Source: Sanyastnella coralliicola (GTDB taxonomy: Bacteria > Bacteroidota > Bacteroidia > Flavobacteriales_D > Sanyastnellaceae). Taken from it: 64,000 nucleotides of DNA. Of the stretch, positions 27,831 through 36,351 are shown piece after piece. The notes below the pieces were generated by a model that saw nothing but the letters and a program-made list of their open reading frames with translations, did no database searches and had not been told where the DNA came from. The DNA lies in assembly GCF_030845195.1 (NCBI RefSeq), contig NZ_CP132543.1, positions 124,001-188,000 of the forward strand, given 5' to 3'. Every line of letters begins with the position of its first letter. Position 1 is the first letter of the stretch. Position numbers and translations under genes: made by a program.

Positions 27831-27855
27831 CCTAACCTTTTGAAGTGATTATGCG

Positions 27856-27863
27856 TACATTTG
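27856..27863 (+). promoter_or_regulatory. Possible -7 box of porV
   Basis: TACATTTG matches TAnnTTTG exactly and lies 20 bases before the ATG at 27884, which argues for that start over the GTG at 27845. No -33 at the optimum distance is seen, so read-through from porU may dominate. Confidence 0.3.
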
Positions 27864-27883
27864 CAAACTGCAATTCAATTGAG

Positions 27884-29131
27884 ATGCGTAAAATAGCCCT
27901 ATGTGTGTTCGCTGGACTGTTTGGACTGTCAGCTAACGCGCAACTTACTTCGACCTCTGATGGTCGAGTTATTCAAGAAGAGATCAACACGATCACCACA
28001 GCGGTGCCGTTCTTGCTGATTTCACCGGATTCACGTTCAAGTGCAATCGGTGATGCCGGAGTGGCGTTGTCTCCTGACGCATCTAGTGTTCACTGGAACG
28101 CAGCGAAGATGGCCTTCTCTGACAAAGAGTTTGAGGTAGGGATGTCATACAGCCCATGGTTACGTCAATTGGTTGATGATATGAACCTTGCGTACCTCAG
28201 TGGATACCGCAAGTTGAACCCGAATCAAGCAGTAGGGGCGGCAATTCGATTCTTTAGCCTAGGTAACATCACATTCACAGACGAAACAGGTACAGCTATT
28301 CGTGATTTCCGTCCAGCGGAATTCAGTATCGATGCTGCCTTCTCTCAGCGACTTTCTGAGCGTTTCTCAGGAGGTATCGCGGCGCGCTTCGTGAACTCTA
28401 ACCTCACAGGTCAAACAACAATCCTTGGAGTAGATTCTAAGCCAGGACGTTCGGTTGCTGTTGACGTAAGTGTATTCTACTCGAACGACGACGTAGAGCT
28501 CGGTGGAAAAGACGCTATCTGGAATTGGGGTGTGAACGTATCGAACATCGGTGCGAAAATGAGCTACACCGAAACTGCAGAACAAGACTTTATCCCAGCA
28601 AACCTTCGCTTGGGAACGGCATTGACAACAATGCTAGATGAATACAACGCATTGACTTTCACTGTAGACTTCAACAAGTTGTTGGTACCTACACCTCCGG
28701 TATACTCTGAAACGAATCGTGATTCGATTGTTTCTGGGTTTGATCCAAACGTCGGTGTGGCTACGGCGATTGTACAATCTTTCTACGATGCACCAGGAAT
28801 CGTTCTTGAAGACGAAAATGGAAACTTCATTGTAGAGAACGGATCTCGTTTCCGTGAGGAGCTTCGTGAGATCAACATCGGTGGTGGTTTGGAGTACTGG
28901 TACGATCAGCAATTCGCTTTCCGTGCAGGATACTTCTACGAGCACTTTACAAAAGGAAATCGTCAGTTCTTGACGCTTGGAGCAGGATTGAAGTACACGG
29001 TCTTCGCGATCGATCTATCGTACTTGATTTCTACGACACAGCAAAACCCATTGGCGAATACACTTCGTTTCACGCTACGTCTTGAGTTCGATAAGCTCGA
29101 CGGTGGAAGTTCTACACGAAGCGAAGGATAA
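27884..29131 (+). CDS. porV: Type IX secretion outer-membrane protein PorV (LptO)
   Basis: A 415-residue outer-membrane barrel of the FadL-like PorV family. After a signal peptide (MRKIALCVFAGLFGLSANAQ) comes the family's typical start: TTAVPFLLISPDSRSSAIGD, then GVALSPDASSVHWNAAKMAF. PorV binds the C-terminal signals of substrates leaving the SprA translocon and shuttles them to PorU. The gene begins 53 bases after porU. The frame is open upstream to a GTG at 27845, but the ATG at 27884 begins the signal peptide and follows a -7 box. Confidence 0.94.
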   Translation: MRKIALCVFAGLFGLSANAQLTSTSDGRVIQEEINTITTAVPFLLISPDSRSSAIGDAGVALSPDASSVHWNAAKMAFSDKEFEVGMSYSPWLRQLVDDMNLAYLSGYRKLNPNQAVGAAIRFFSLGNITFTDETGTAIRDFRPAEFSIDAAFSQRLSERFSGGIAARFVNSNLTGQTTILGVDSKPGRSVAVDVSVFYSNDDVELGGKDAIWNWGVNVSNIGAKMSYTETAEQDFIPANLRLGTALTTMLDEYNALTFTVDFNKLLVPTPPVYSETNRDSIVSGFDPNVGVATAIVQSFYDAPGIVLEDENGNFIVENGSRFREELREINIGGGLEYWYDQQFAFRAGYFYEHFTKGNRQFLTLGAGLKYTVFAIDLSYLISTTQQNPLANTLRFTLRLEFDKLDGGSSTRSEG

Positions 29132-29137
29132 TCTGAT

Positions 29138-29620
29138 ATGAACATTCGAGTTGGCTTCGGCTACGACGTTCACCAACTAGCAGAAGGCGAAGAGCTTTGG
29201 TTGGGTGGAATTCTAGTGCCTCATGAAAAAGGAGCAGTGGGTCATTCAGATGCAGACGTTGTACTCCACGTGATTTGCGATGCGCTTCTTGGAGCAGCGA
29301 ATATGCGTGATATCGGTTACCACTTTCCAGATACTGACCCGAAGTACAAAGGGGTGGATTCTAAGCTCCTTCTAAAAGACACCATTAAGCTCGTTCGTGA
29401 GGCCGGTTACCGTTTCGGTAATGCAGATGTCACACTAGCGCTTCAGCGTCCGAAGGTGCTGCCTTATATCGAGGAGATGAAGGAGTGTATTGCGAAAGTA
29501 ATGGAAGTGGAACTCGACCAGATTTCAGTCAAAGCAACAACCACCGAGAAACTCGGCTTTGTAGGGACGGAAGCGGGGGTGAGTGCTTACGCAGTGGTCT
29601 TGATAGAAAAGGTGGCTTAA
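29138..29620 (+). CDS. ispF: 2-C-methyl-D-erythritol 2,4-cyclodiphosphate synthase
   Basis: A 160-residue enzyme of the non-mevalonate isoprenoid pathway; it closes the cyclic diphosphate of CDP-ME 2-phosphate. Metal-binding residues are visible in GYDVHQL (residues 8-14) and in HSDADVVLHVICDALLGAAN; GYHFPDTDPKYKG and TTTEKLGFVG complete the signature. It starts six bases after porV stops and must be co-transcribed with it, although the functions are unrelated. Confidence 0.97.
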   Translation: MNIRVGFGYDVHQLAEGEELWLGGILVPHEKGAVGHSDADVVLHVICDALLGAANMRDIGYHFPDTDPKYKGVDSKLLLKDTIKLVREAGYRFGNADVTLALQRPKVLPYIEEMKECIAKVMEVELDQISVKATTTEKLGFVGTEAGVSAYAVVLIEKVA

Positions 29621-29627
29621 GTCTGAA

Positions 29628-30341
29628 TTAAGACTCTTCGTAGTGCCCCTCTTGAGCATCTTCGTAGAAGTAGATCTTCAGCAGAGCTGTATCGCGTAAG
29701 AAATCGATGCGACCAATCTCAACACGGTTGATTTTGATACCGGTTCTTTCTTCTAAGTCGGCTTTAAGGGCCTCTCTGTTTCCAGCTTTTACCAATTCAA
29801 TACGTTCGTAGAGTACGATCTTATGTGATTCGTGACGCACCAACCAAACCTTTTCAAGTCCGTAAGTGATAGCCAAAACAAAAGCATTTGCTATGCCGAT
29901 CTCCACCAACGGAATTCCTGTCACCAGAGCATTCATTACGGCGAGCGCAATCACAATGAAGAGGTAAGTCATCTCTTTAATTGGAATGGCGTCAGTACGG
30001 TAACGAATGATACCAAAGATGGCGAATAGACCGAGTGCAAAGGCTAAGTCAAGTGCTACATTAGAGAGTAGGTAACACAAGAAGAAGATGGAAAGCGAGA
30101 TCAGTATGTAGGTGAACAAAAAGTCTTTACGCTTGGCTACTGGGTAGTAAATCAAACGTACCAAAACTACAGATACCGTGAGGTTGATTGCAAGTCGTCC
30201 GAGGAAAGAGAAGTGCTGAGTTAGGTCGTCATTAATGAAGACCACTTCATCATTCTGGGCAAAGCCCGTGAATCCGAAAAGACAGAATAGTAGGGTGCAA
30301 ACAAGGTACACCATTCCAGAGAATGATTGATTTTGGTTCAT
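29628..30341 (-). CDS. DUF4956 membrane protein
   Basis: A 237-residue protein with an N-terminal hydrophobic segment, about four membrane helices (roughly 45-155, including the FGIIRYRTDAIPIKEMTYLF stretch that marks DUF4956) and a cytoplasmic alpha/beta C-terminal domain. Function is unknown. It lies 15 bases downstream of a VTC-domain polyphosphate-polymerase-like gene, a pairing seen in many bacteria. The membrane protein may anchor the polymerase or export its product (inference). Confidence 0.8.
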   Translation of the reverse strand: MNQNQSFSGMVYLVCTLLFCLFGFTGFAQNDEVVFINDDLTQHFSFLGRLAINLTVSVVLVRLIYYPVAKRKDFLFTYILISLSIFFLCYLLSNVALDLAFALGLFAIFGIIRYRTDAIPIKEMTYLFIVIALAVMNALVTGIPLVEIGIANAFVLAITYGLEKVWLVRHESHKIVLYERIELVKAGNREALKADLEERTGIKINRVEIGRIDFLRDTALLKIYFYEDAQEGHYEES

Positions 30342-30356
30342 TGCAGGTATTTGGTT

Positions 30357-31121
30357 CTAAACAACCAGTGTCTCCGATAGCTTAGAAATTCTTCTCAGCT
30401 TTTCTTTGATCCGGTTCTTCTTTGCATCATCAATTAGCAACGCTACTCCAAGGCAGTATTTACTAACTCTTTCTGGGCGAATATGCAGTTGTTTTGCCAG
30501 TTGTGCAAACCGAGACTCGCGATCAAAGCGTTCTTGCTTCATTTCAGCGATCACCAAGTCGTCTAATACGCGGTGCTCTTCCTTTCTATTCTCGAAATCA
30601 AGATCAACATCAAAGGTGAGTCGTTCTTGTTTCTTTTTGTGCACCAAGGTGATCCGGTGAAAGTCGTTCATGATACTCGCCTTGAGCGGTTCTTCAAGTC
30701 GGTAACTCTCATCGATGAAGTCCAGGTCATCTTTCGAGAGCGTGTCATGAATGCCTTCGATCTCCTTTCTGAATTTCACTGTGCGGTTTTTGTTGTTCTT
30801 CAGCTTGATCTCCAGAAAGGTCAAACTTGAGTCAACGTATTGACGCATGCGAATCTTCACACGGTTTTTCTTCCCTCGTTGATGAAGGTTGTAGAAAAGC
30901 AGGTCTTGACTGTCAAAATAGAGCGTGCGATAGTGCGATCGACGTTTCCCAACCACTTCAAGCGCATAGTACTCTTCTTGCAACGCTTCAAGAATTCGAG
31001 CGAAATCATTGCGTTTCAAAAGGTACTTTGTGTCTTGACGGTCTAGAAGCGCGACCTCATCCATTTGCGACAACGAAATGGGGTCAAATCCTTGCAGTAT
31101 CTTCAACTCCTTATCTAACAC
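30357..31121 (-). CDS. VTC-domain protein, polyphosphate polymerase-like
   Basis: A 254-residue cytoplasmic protein of the triphosphate-tunnel metalloenzyme superfamily (VTC type). Basic and acidic residues of the tunnel are visible: DRQDTKYLLKR (about 27-37), YRTLYFDS, RVKIRMRQY, FLEIKLKNNKNRTVKFRKEI and a distal LVIAEMKQERFD. In the yeast Vtc4 domain these groups bind polyphosphate and Mn2+. The start is GTG at 31121. It is divergent from cdd and co-oriented with the DUF4956 gene. Whether it makes polyphosphate here is untested. Confidence 0.82.
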   Translation of the reverse strand: MLDKELKILQGFDPISLSQMDEVALLDRQDTKYLLKRNDFARILEALQEEYYALEVVGKRRSHYRTLYFDSQDLLFYNLHQRGKKNRVKIRMRQYVDSSLTFLEIKLKNNKNRTVKFRKEIEGIHDTLSKDDLDFIDESYRLEEPLKASIMNDFHRITLVHKKKQERLTFDVDLDFENRKEEHRVLDDLVIAEMKQERFDRESRFAQLAKQLHIRPERVSKYCLGVALLIDDAKKNRIKEKLRRISKLSETLVV

Positions 31122-31181
31122 ACATATTTAGGTGAGTCCGATAGTTTTTCGAACTTCACGCTATCCCAGAAAGGTAAAGAT

Positions 31182-31664
31182 ATGAAACATCGGGTGATAA
31201 CGCTTGACTATTCGACCACGGAAGACTGGAAAGAATTGGATAGCCGACATGTAGAAATGATTGAGTTGGCAGCGGAGAGCATGAATTCAGCCTATGCACC
31301 CTACAGCGAATTCAAAGTAGGAGCTGTTGTTGAGTTCGAAGATGGAACAGTAGAGGTTGGAAACAACCAAGAAAATGCAGCCTATCCTTCAGGAATGTGT
31401 GCTGAACGGGTTGCGCTTTTTTCCGCGAAAGCGAAATTCCCAGAGAAATCTATCAAAACCATCTACATCATTACCCACTCAACCGATGGAATCCCTGCCG
31501 CTCCATGTGGATCATGTAGGCAGGTTATCAAAGAAGTTTCAGATCGTCAACCCTCAGATATTCAGTTGTATATCGCGAATTCTGGAGGCGGATTGGCCTT
31601 CTTTGAAGACGCTACTTCACTTTTGCCTCTTGGCTTTGGTCCTGAAGCGCTCAAAAAAGGGTAA
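31182..31664 (+). CDS. cdd: Cytidine deaminase
   Basis: A 160-residue zinc enzyme that deaminates cytidine and deoxycytidine in pyrimidine salvage. The catalytic signature is complete: YPSGMCAERVALF with the proton-shuttling Glu, and APCGSCRQV with the two remaining zinc-binding cysteines. YAPYSEFKVGAVV is typical of the N-terminal part. It precedes pdhA, an order I recall from Flavobacteriia near porU/porV. Confidence 0.95.
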   Translation: MKHRVITLDYSTTEDWKELDSRHVEMIELAAESMNSAYAPYSEFKVGAVVEFEDGTVEVGNNQENAAYPSGMCAERVALFSAKAKFPEKSIKTIYIITHSTDGIPAAPCGSCRQVIKEVSDRQPSDIQLYIANSGGGLAFFEDATSLLPLGFGPEALKKG

Positions 31665-31694
31665 CAAGTACACTTTTGTCTAAGCTCTAGTGGT

Positions 31695-31702
31695 TATATT
31701 TG
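31695..31702 (+). promoter_or_regulatory. -7 promoter box of pdhA
   Basis: TATATTTG, an exact TAnnTTTG match, lies 25 bases before the pdhA ATG. A TTTTG ends 16 bases upstream of it, somewhat closer than the usual 19, and could serve as the -33 element. Confidence 0.5.
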
Positions 31703-31727
31703 TCGGTTCAAACGAAAGTACTGCATT

Positions 31728-32783
31728 ATGGCTACTTCAACAGCAAGCAAGAAACCCACACGTAAAGCGCCAACGCGTAAGGCGAAGGCCGCTGCTCCGA
31801 AGTTCGGAAAAGAGACTTATGTACGCTGGTACCGCGACATGCTCTTGATGAGAAAATTCGAAGAGAAGTGTGGTCAACTATACATTCAACAGAAATTTGG
31901 TGGATTCTGTCACCTATACATCGGTCAGGAAGCAATCTTGGCTGGTATGACAGAAGCGATTCGCAAAGATGACCGTGTCATTACAGCGTACCGTGACCAC
32001 GCTCACCCCATTGCACTTGGAATGCATCCAAAGTATGTCATGGCTGAGCTTTACGGAAAAGCAACCGGTTGTTCTAAAGGAAAAGGTGGATCAATGCACA
32101 TGTTCGACAAAGAGCGCAACCTCTTTGGTGGACACGGTATCGTAGGAGGTCAAATTCCACTTGGTGCTGGAATTGCCTTTGCAGATAAGTACCGTAAGCA
32201 AGACAACGTCACTGTTTGTTTCTTCGGAGATGGTGCTGCTCGTCAGGGAGCACTTCACGAAAGCTTTAACATGGCGATGACATGGAAGCTTCCGGTGATT
32301 TACGTGATCGAGAACAACAATTACGCGATGGGTACTTCTGTTGAACGTACTTCAAACGTAACTGACCTTTCTAAGTTGGGTCTCTCTTACGAAATGCCAT
32401 CTGAATCTGTAGACGGAATGAGTCCTGAAGCAGTAACAGAAGCATTCGCTCGTGCAGCAGAGCGTGCACGTAAAGGAGAAGGGCCAACACTTCTTGATAT
32501 CCGCACTTACCGCTACAAAGGACACTCAATGTCTGATCCTCAGAAGTACCGCACGAAAGAGGAAGTAGCTGAGTACAAAGAACAAGATCCAATCGACCAT
32601 GTTCTAGAAGTGATCAAGAAGAAAAAATACATGACTGCAGCAGGTATCAAGAAGGTACAGCAGGAAGTAAAAGACTTGGTTGAAGAAAGTGTAAAATTCG
32701 CTGAAGAATCTCCATACCCGGAGGCAGCAGAACTTTATAAGGATGTCTACACTCAGGAAGACTATCCTTTTGTAAACGACTAA
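31728..32783 (+). CDS. pdhA: Pyruvate dehydrogenase E1 component, alpha subunit
   Basis: A 351-residue thiamine-diphosphate enzyme subunit that decarboxylates pyruvate. The ThDP-binding motif GDGAARQGALHESFNMA ... ENNNYAMGTS is at about 166-205; GGSMHMFD and the phosphorylation-loop-like YRYKGHSMSDP are typical of E1-alpha. The first about 25 residues are a basic Ala/Lys/Thr-rich extension (TRKAPTRKAKAAAPKF), commonly seen in flavobacterial PdhA. The beta subunit is not adjacent, so pdhB must lie elsewhere. It is followed by pdhC after 15 bases. Confidence 0.95.
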   Translation: MATSTASKKPTRKAPTRKAKAAAPKFGKETYVRWYRDMLLMRKFEEKCGQLYIQQKFGGFCHLYIGQEAILAGMTEAIRKDDRVITAYRDHAHPIALGMHPKYVMAELYGKATGCSKGKGGSMHMFDKERNLFGGHGIVGGQIPLGAGIAFADKYRKQDNVTVCFFGDGAARQGALHESFNMAMTWKLPVIYVIENNNYAMGTSVERTSNVTDLSKLGLSYEMPSESVDGMSPEAVTEAFARAAERARKGEGPTLLDIRTYRYKGHSMSDPQKYRTKEEVAEYKEQDPIDHVLEVIKKKKYMTAAGIKKVQQEVKDLVEESVKFAEESPYPEAAELYKDVYTQEDYPFVND

Positions 32784-32798
32784 TCGTCCAGACGAAAG

Positions 32799-34064
32799 AT
32801 GGCTGAAATTGTACGCATGCCGAAACTCAGTGATACAATGACCGAAGGGGTCGTTGCTGAGTGGCACAAGAAGGTTGGTGATTCCGTAGAATCAGGTGAA
32901 CTGCTCGCTGAAATCGAGACTGATAAAGCGACTATGGAATTCGAATCATTCCAGGATGGTGTGCTTCTGCACATCGGAGTGGAAGTAGGGCAAAGTGCTC
33001 CTGTTGATTCAATCCTATGTATCCTTGGTGAAAAAGGTGAAGACGTTAGTGCACTTCTTGCTTCAGATGATGCTGCTCCAGCAGCCGAAGAGAAGAAGGA
33101 AGAAGCTCCAGCGCCTGCTCCAGCAGCACCTTCTCCGGCTCCTGCACCCGCGCCAGCACCGGTTGCTCCTGCAGCAACTGCTCCTGTTGCAGCAATGCCT
33201 GCACCTTCAAGCAACGGACGAATTAAAGCTTCGCCGCTTGCGAAGAGATTGGCTTCTGAGAAAGGAATCGATCTTTCAATGGTAGCAGGTACAGGTGATG
33301 GTGGACGCATCGTGAAACGCGATATCGAAACATTCACGCCTTCTGCTCGTCCAGCAGCAGCTTCTGCTCCTGCCTTCGGACAAGAGAGCTACACAGATGT
33401 TGCCGTATCTCAAATGCGTAAGACGATTGCACGTCGTCTTGCTGAGAGTAAATTCACTGCCCCTCACTTCTACTTGACCGTATCCATTGATATGGATGAA
33501 GCCATTGCTGCTCGTAAAGCGATCAATGCTCAAGATGATGTGAAGGTGTCATTCAATGACCTGGTGATTAAGGCGGCAGCTGTCGCGCTGCGCAAGCACC
33601 CAGCAGTAAACGCTGCATGGATGGAAGATCGCATTCGATACAATGACCACGTACACGTTGGTGTAGCAGTTGCTGTCGAAGATGGTCTTTTGGTACCAGT
33701 TGTTCGTTTTGCTGACGGAAAAGCACTGACGACAATCAACGCTGAAGTGAAGGAATTCGCTGGAAAGGCACGCGATAAGAAACTACAACCTTCAGATTGG
33801 GAAGGAAATACATTCACGATCTCTAACCTAGGTATGTTCGGTATCGAAGAGTTTACTGCAATTATTAACCCACCTGATAGCTGTATCCTCGCCGTTGGCG
33901 GAATCAGCCAGGTTCCTGTAGTGAAAGACGGACAGATCGTACCAGGAAACGTGATGAAGGTAACCCTAAGCTGTGACCATCGCGTAGTGGATGGAGCTTC
34001 AGGAGCAGCCTTCCTACAGACGTTCAAGAACCTATTGGAGAATCCAGTACGCATGCTGACATAA
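32799..34064 (+). CDS. pdhC: Dihydrolipoamide acetyltransferase, pyruvate dehydrogenase E2
   Basis: A 421-residue E2 protein that transfers the acetyl group from lipoamide to CoA and forms the core of the complex. One lipoyl domain (residues 1-80) has the lipoylation site Lys43 in ETDKATMEF. An Ala/Pro-rich linker (about 95-140) follows, then the E1/E3-binding domain (ASPLAKRLASEKGIDLSMV, about 145-185) and the catalytic domain with His394 and Asp398 in CDHRVVDGASG. Many related E2 proteins have two lipoyl domains; this one has one. The linker also gives an open frame in another phase, which is not a gene. Confidence 0.95.
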   Translation: MAEIVRMPKLSDTMTEGVVAEWHKKVGDSVESGELLAEIETDKATMEFESFQDGVLLHIGVEVGQSAPVDSILCILGEKGEDVSALLASDDAAPAAEEKKEEAPAPAPAAPSPAPAPAPAPVAPAATAPVAAMPAPSSNGRIKASPLAKRLASEKGIDLSMVAGTGDGGRIVKRDIETFTPSARPAAASAPAFGQESYTDVAVSQMRKTIARRLAESKFTAPHFYLTVSIDMDEAIAARKAINAQDDVKVSFNDLVIKAAAVALRKHPAVNAAWMEDRIRYNDHVHVGVAVAVEDGLLVPVVRFADGKALTTINAEVKEFAGKARDKKLQPSDWEGNTFTISNLGMFGIEEFTAIINPPDSCILAVGGISQVPVVKDGQIVPGNVMKVTLSCDHRVVDGASGAAFLQTFKNLLENPVRMLT

Positions 34065-34096
34065 GCACGCACACAAGCTTTTATCCAACACTTATA

Positions 34097-34135
34097 AATA
34101 GAGCGGAAGAATCTAAATTCTCCGCTCTATTTTTG
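34097..34135 (+). terminator. Intrinsic terminator after pdhC, abutting the recG start
   Basis: A 15-base stem with one bulged A (AATAGAGCGGAAGAAT / ATTCTCCGCTCTATT) ends in TTTTTG only four bases before the recG ATG. The T-tract also reads TATTTTTG (34128-34135), an exact -7-box word. Confidence 0.75.
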
Positions 34136-34139
34136 TTTT

Positions 34140-36245
34140 ATGTCGGAGAATATCCTCGATACACCCATAGAGTTTCTAAAGGGGGTAGGTCCTGTTCGTG
34201 CAGACCTACTCACCAAGGAATTGGGTATCCGGAATTTCCGACGACTGCTCTTCCATTTGCCATTCAGGTATGTGGATCGTTCTCAGTTCCATCAAGTGAG
34301 TGATATCGTTTCAGATGCTGGTTTTGTTCAGCTCAAAGGCGAGTTCACCAAAGTGCAAGAGATTGGAGTGGGGAGAAAGATGCGTCTATCTGCTGTATTC
34401 GAAGATGAATCAGGACGTATCGAGTGTGTCTGGTTTAAGGGGGCAAAATGGATCAAACCAAAGATCCACTACGGGAAGACTTACATTCTTTATGGTAAAC
34501 CGTCTCTCTACAAGAACACTTGGAACATCACGCACCCTGATTTCGAATCGATGGATGCGCGAAGAGGTAGGCCTGAACAACCTTTGCAGCCTGTGTACTC
34601 CAGCACAGAGAAGCTTTCTGGGAAAGGACTTCATACCAATGGTTTGATGAAGCTGATTCAGAATTTGCTTCCTCAAGTTAATGGTGGTGTTCCTGAAACG
34701 TTGCCGCAGTGGTTGATTGACAAAATGAAATTCCCCGCTAGGGAAAAGGCCATCTTAGGTTTACACGCACCTACTGATTTGAAAAGCATTGAAGCCTTTC
34801 GAACCCGCTTGAAGTTTGAAGAGCTATTTTTCTTGCAGCTAGTCTTATTGTTGAAGAAGAACCAACAGACCATCGAACTACCTGGGGTGCGTTTTGAACG
34901 CGTAGGAGAGAAGTTCAATCAGTTCTATGCAGAGAAGCTCCCTTTCGAACTGACCAACGCTCAGAAACGCGTTATCAAAGAAATTCGAGGTGACGTCAAC
35001 ACCGGACGACATATGAGTCGCCTCCTTCAGGGAGATGTAGGTTCTGGGAAGACCATTGTTGCATTAATCTGCGCCCTTATAGCCATTGACAATGGTTTCC
35101 AGGTGGCACTGATGGCACCTACAGAGATTCTAGCCACTCAGCACATGGAATCGTTCACCAAAATGCTGGAAGGCATGGATGTGAATGTGGCGCTGTTAAC
35201 CGGTTCGGTGAAGACCGCAGCTAGAAAGGAAATTCATTCCGCCCTCGAAGATGGGTCGCTCGATATCTTAATTGGAACCCATGCGTTGATCGAGCCCAAG
35301 GTCAAATTCCAAAACCTTGGATTAGCTATCGTTGATGAACAGCACCGTTTTGGGGTGGCTCAACGTGCTAAATTGTGGAAGAAGGCCGCACTCGCTCCAC
35401 ACGTCTTAGTGATGACGGCGACTCCAATTCCACGCACCTTGGCGATGACTGTGTATGGAGATTTGGATGTCTCTGTGATTGACGAGCTTCCTCCAGGGCG
35501 TAAAGAAATTCGAACGGTACATCGCTTTGATAAGTCTCGGCTCAAGGTTTTCCAATTCATCCGCGATGAGATAGCGAAGGGTCGACAGATTTACGTCGTT
35601 TACCCGCTCATAGAAGAAAGCCAAGCCATGGACTATAAAGACCTCATGGACGGCTATGAGTCGGTAACTCGAGCATTCCCAGCTCCTGACTACAGAGTAA
35701 GTATTGTTCACGGTAAAATGAAGCCCGAAGACAAAGACTTCGAAATGCGCCAGTTCGCAGAAGGTAAATCGCAGATTCTGGTGGCTACCACAGTAATTGA
35801 GGTAGGAGTGAACGTGCCCAACGCCAGCGTTATGGTGATTGAAAGTTCAGAGCGCTTTGGTTTGTCGCAGCTGCACCAGCTTAGAGGACGCGTAGGTCGA
35901 GGCGCAGAACAGAGTTACTGTATCCTCATGACAGGTGAGAAGCTGAGCAATGATGCCCGCACTCGCCTCGAGACCATGTGTCGAACCAATGATGGTTTCG
36001 AGATCGCAGAAGTAGATCTCGATCTCCGTGGACCAGGAGACCTCATGGGTACACAGCAAAGTGGAGACCTACCGTTAGACTTAGCTGATCTGGTAAAAGA
36101 CAAACAGCTCCTCGTCACGGCACGTCACATCGCCGAACAAGTCTTAGAGGAAGATCCTCATCTAGACGCTGATCAAAACCGCTTGCTAAAAGAAGGGGTC
36201 AAGCGAATCAGAAGGGGTAAACAGGATTGGAGTAGAATTAGTTAA
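34140..36245 (+). CDS. recG: ATP-dependent DNA helicase RecG
   Basis: A 701-residue helicase that remodels stalled forks and branch-migrates Holliday junctions. The N-terminal wedge/OB domain (about 1-230) is followed by the helicase core: Walker A GDVGSGKT at 298-305, DEQH at 399-402, TATPIPRTLAMT after it, and motif VI as QLRGRVGRG near 580. The ATG directly follows the T-tract of the terminator, leaving no room for a leader; the next in-frame ATG is about 80 residues downstream, after conserved sequence (LDTPIEFLKGVGP), so this start is retained. Confidence 0.96.
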   Translation: MSENILDTPIEFLKGVGPVRADLLTKELGIRNFRRLLFHLPFRYVDRSQFHQVSDIVSDAGFVQLKGEFTKVQEIGVGRKMRLSAVFEDESGRIECVWFKGAKWIKPKIHYGKTYILYGKPSLYKNTWNITHPDFESMDARRGRPEQPLQPVYSSTEKLSGKGLHTNGLMKLIQNLLPQVNGGVPETLPQWLIDKMKFPAREKAILGLHAPTDLKSIEAFRTRLKFEELFFLQLVLLLKKNQQTIELPGVRFERVGEKFNQFYAEKLPFELTNAQKRVIKEIRGDVNTGRHMSRLLQGDVGSGKTIVALICALIAIDNGFQVALMAPTEILATQHMESFTKMLEGMDVNVALLTGSVKTAARKEIHSALEDGSLDILIGTHALIEPKVKFQNLGLAIVDEQHRFGVAQRAKLWKKAALAPHVLVMTATPIPRTLAMTVYGDLDVSVIDELPPGRKEIRTVHRFDKSRLKVFQFIRDEIAKGRQIYVVYPLIEESQAMDYKDLMDGYESVTRAFPAPDYRVSIVHGKMKPEDKDFEMRQFAEGKSQILVATTVIEVGVNVPNASVMVIESSERFGLSQLHQLRGRVGRGAEQSYCILMTGEKLSNDARTRLETMCRTNDGFEIAEVDLDLRGPGDLMGTQQSGDLPLDLADLVKDKQLLVTARHIAEQVLEEDPHLDADQNRLLKEGVKRIRRGKQDWSRIS

Positions 36246-36248
36246 CCT

Positions 36249-36290
36249 TTAAGGCCTAAGGCTTAAGGCTTAAGGCGTAGGGCTTAAGGT
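36249..36290. repeat. Heptanucleotide tandem repeat, TTAAGGC family
   Basis: Six contiguous 7-base units: TTAAGGC, CTAAGGC, TTAAGGC, TTAAGGC, GTAGGGC, TTAAGGT. They lie just after the recG stop, in the convergent spacer with the NTF2-like gene. The unit length matches the larger arrays near 60 kb, although the sequence differs. Confidence 0.85.
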
Positions 36291-36351
36291 GTTGGAGAAT
36301 GCCTGCTGTAGTCCGAACTTGATTCACTATTTATTATTCATTCTTTACTAC

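Noticed and set aside
32995-33285. Leu/Gln-rich open frame inside pdhC
   Set aside because: It is produced by the Ala/Pro-rich linker codons of the E2 protein read in another phase; the main frame is clearly coding.
34734-34745. A further palindrome in recG (CCCCGCTAGGGA) resembling the dispersed word
   Set aside because: It lacks the CGCGGAA arm and differs at several fixed positions, so it was not counted among the 13 copies.
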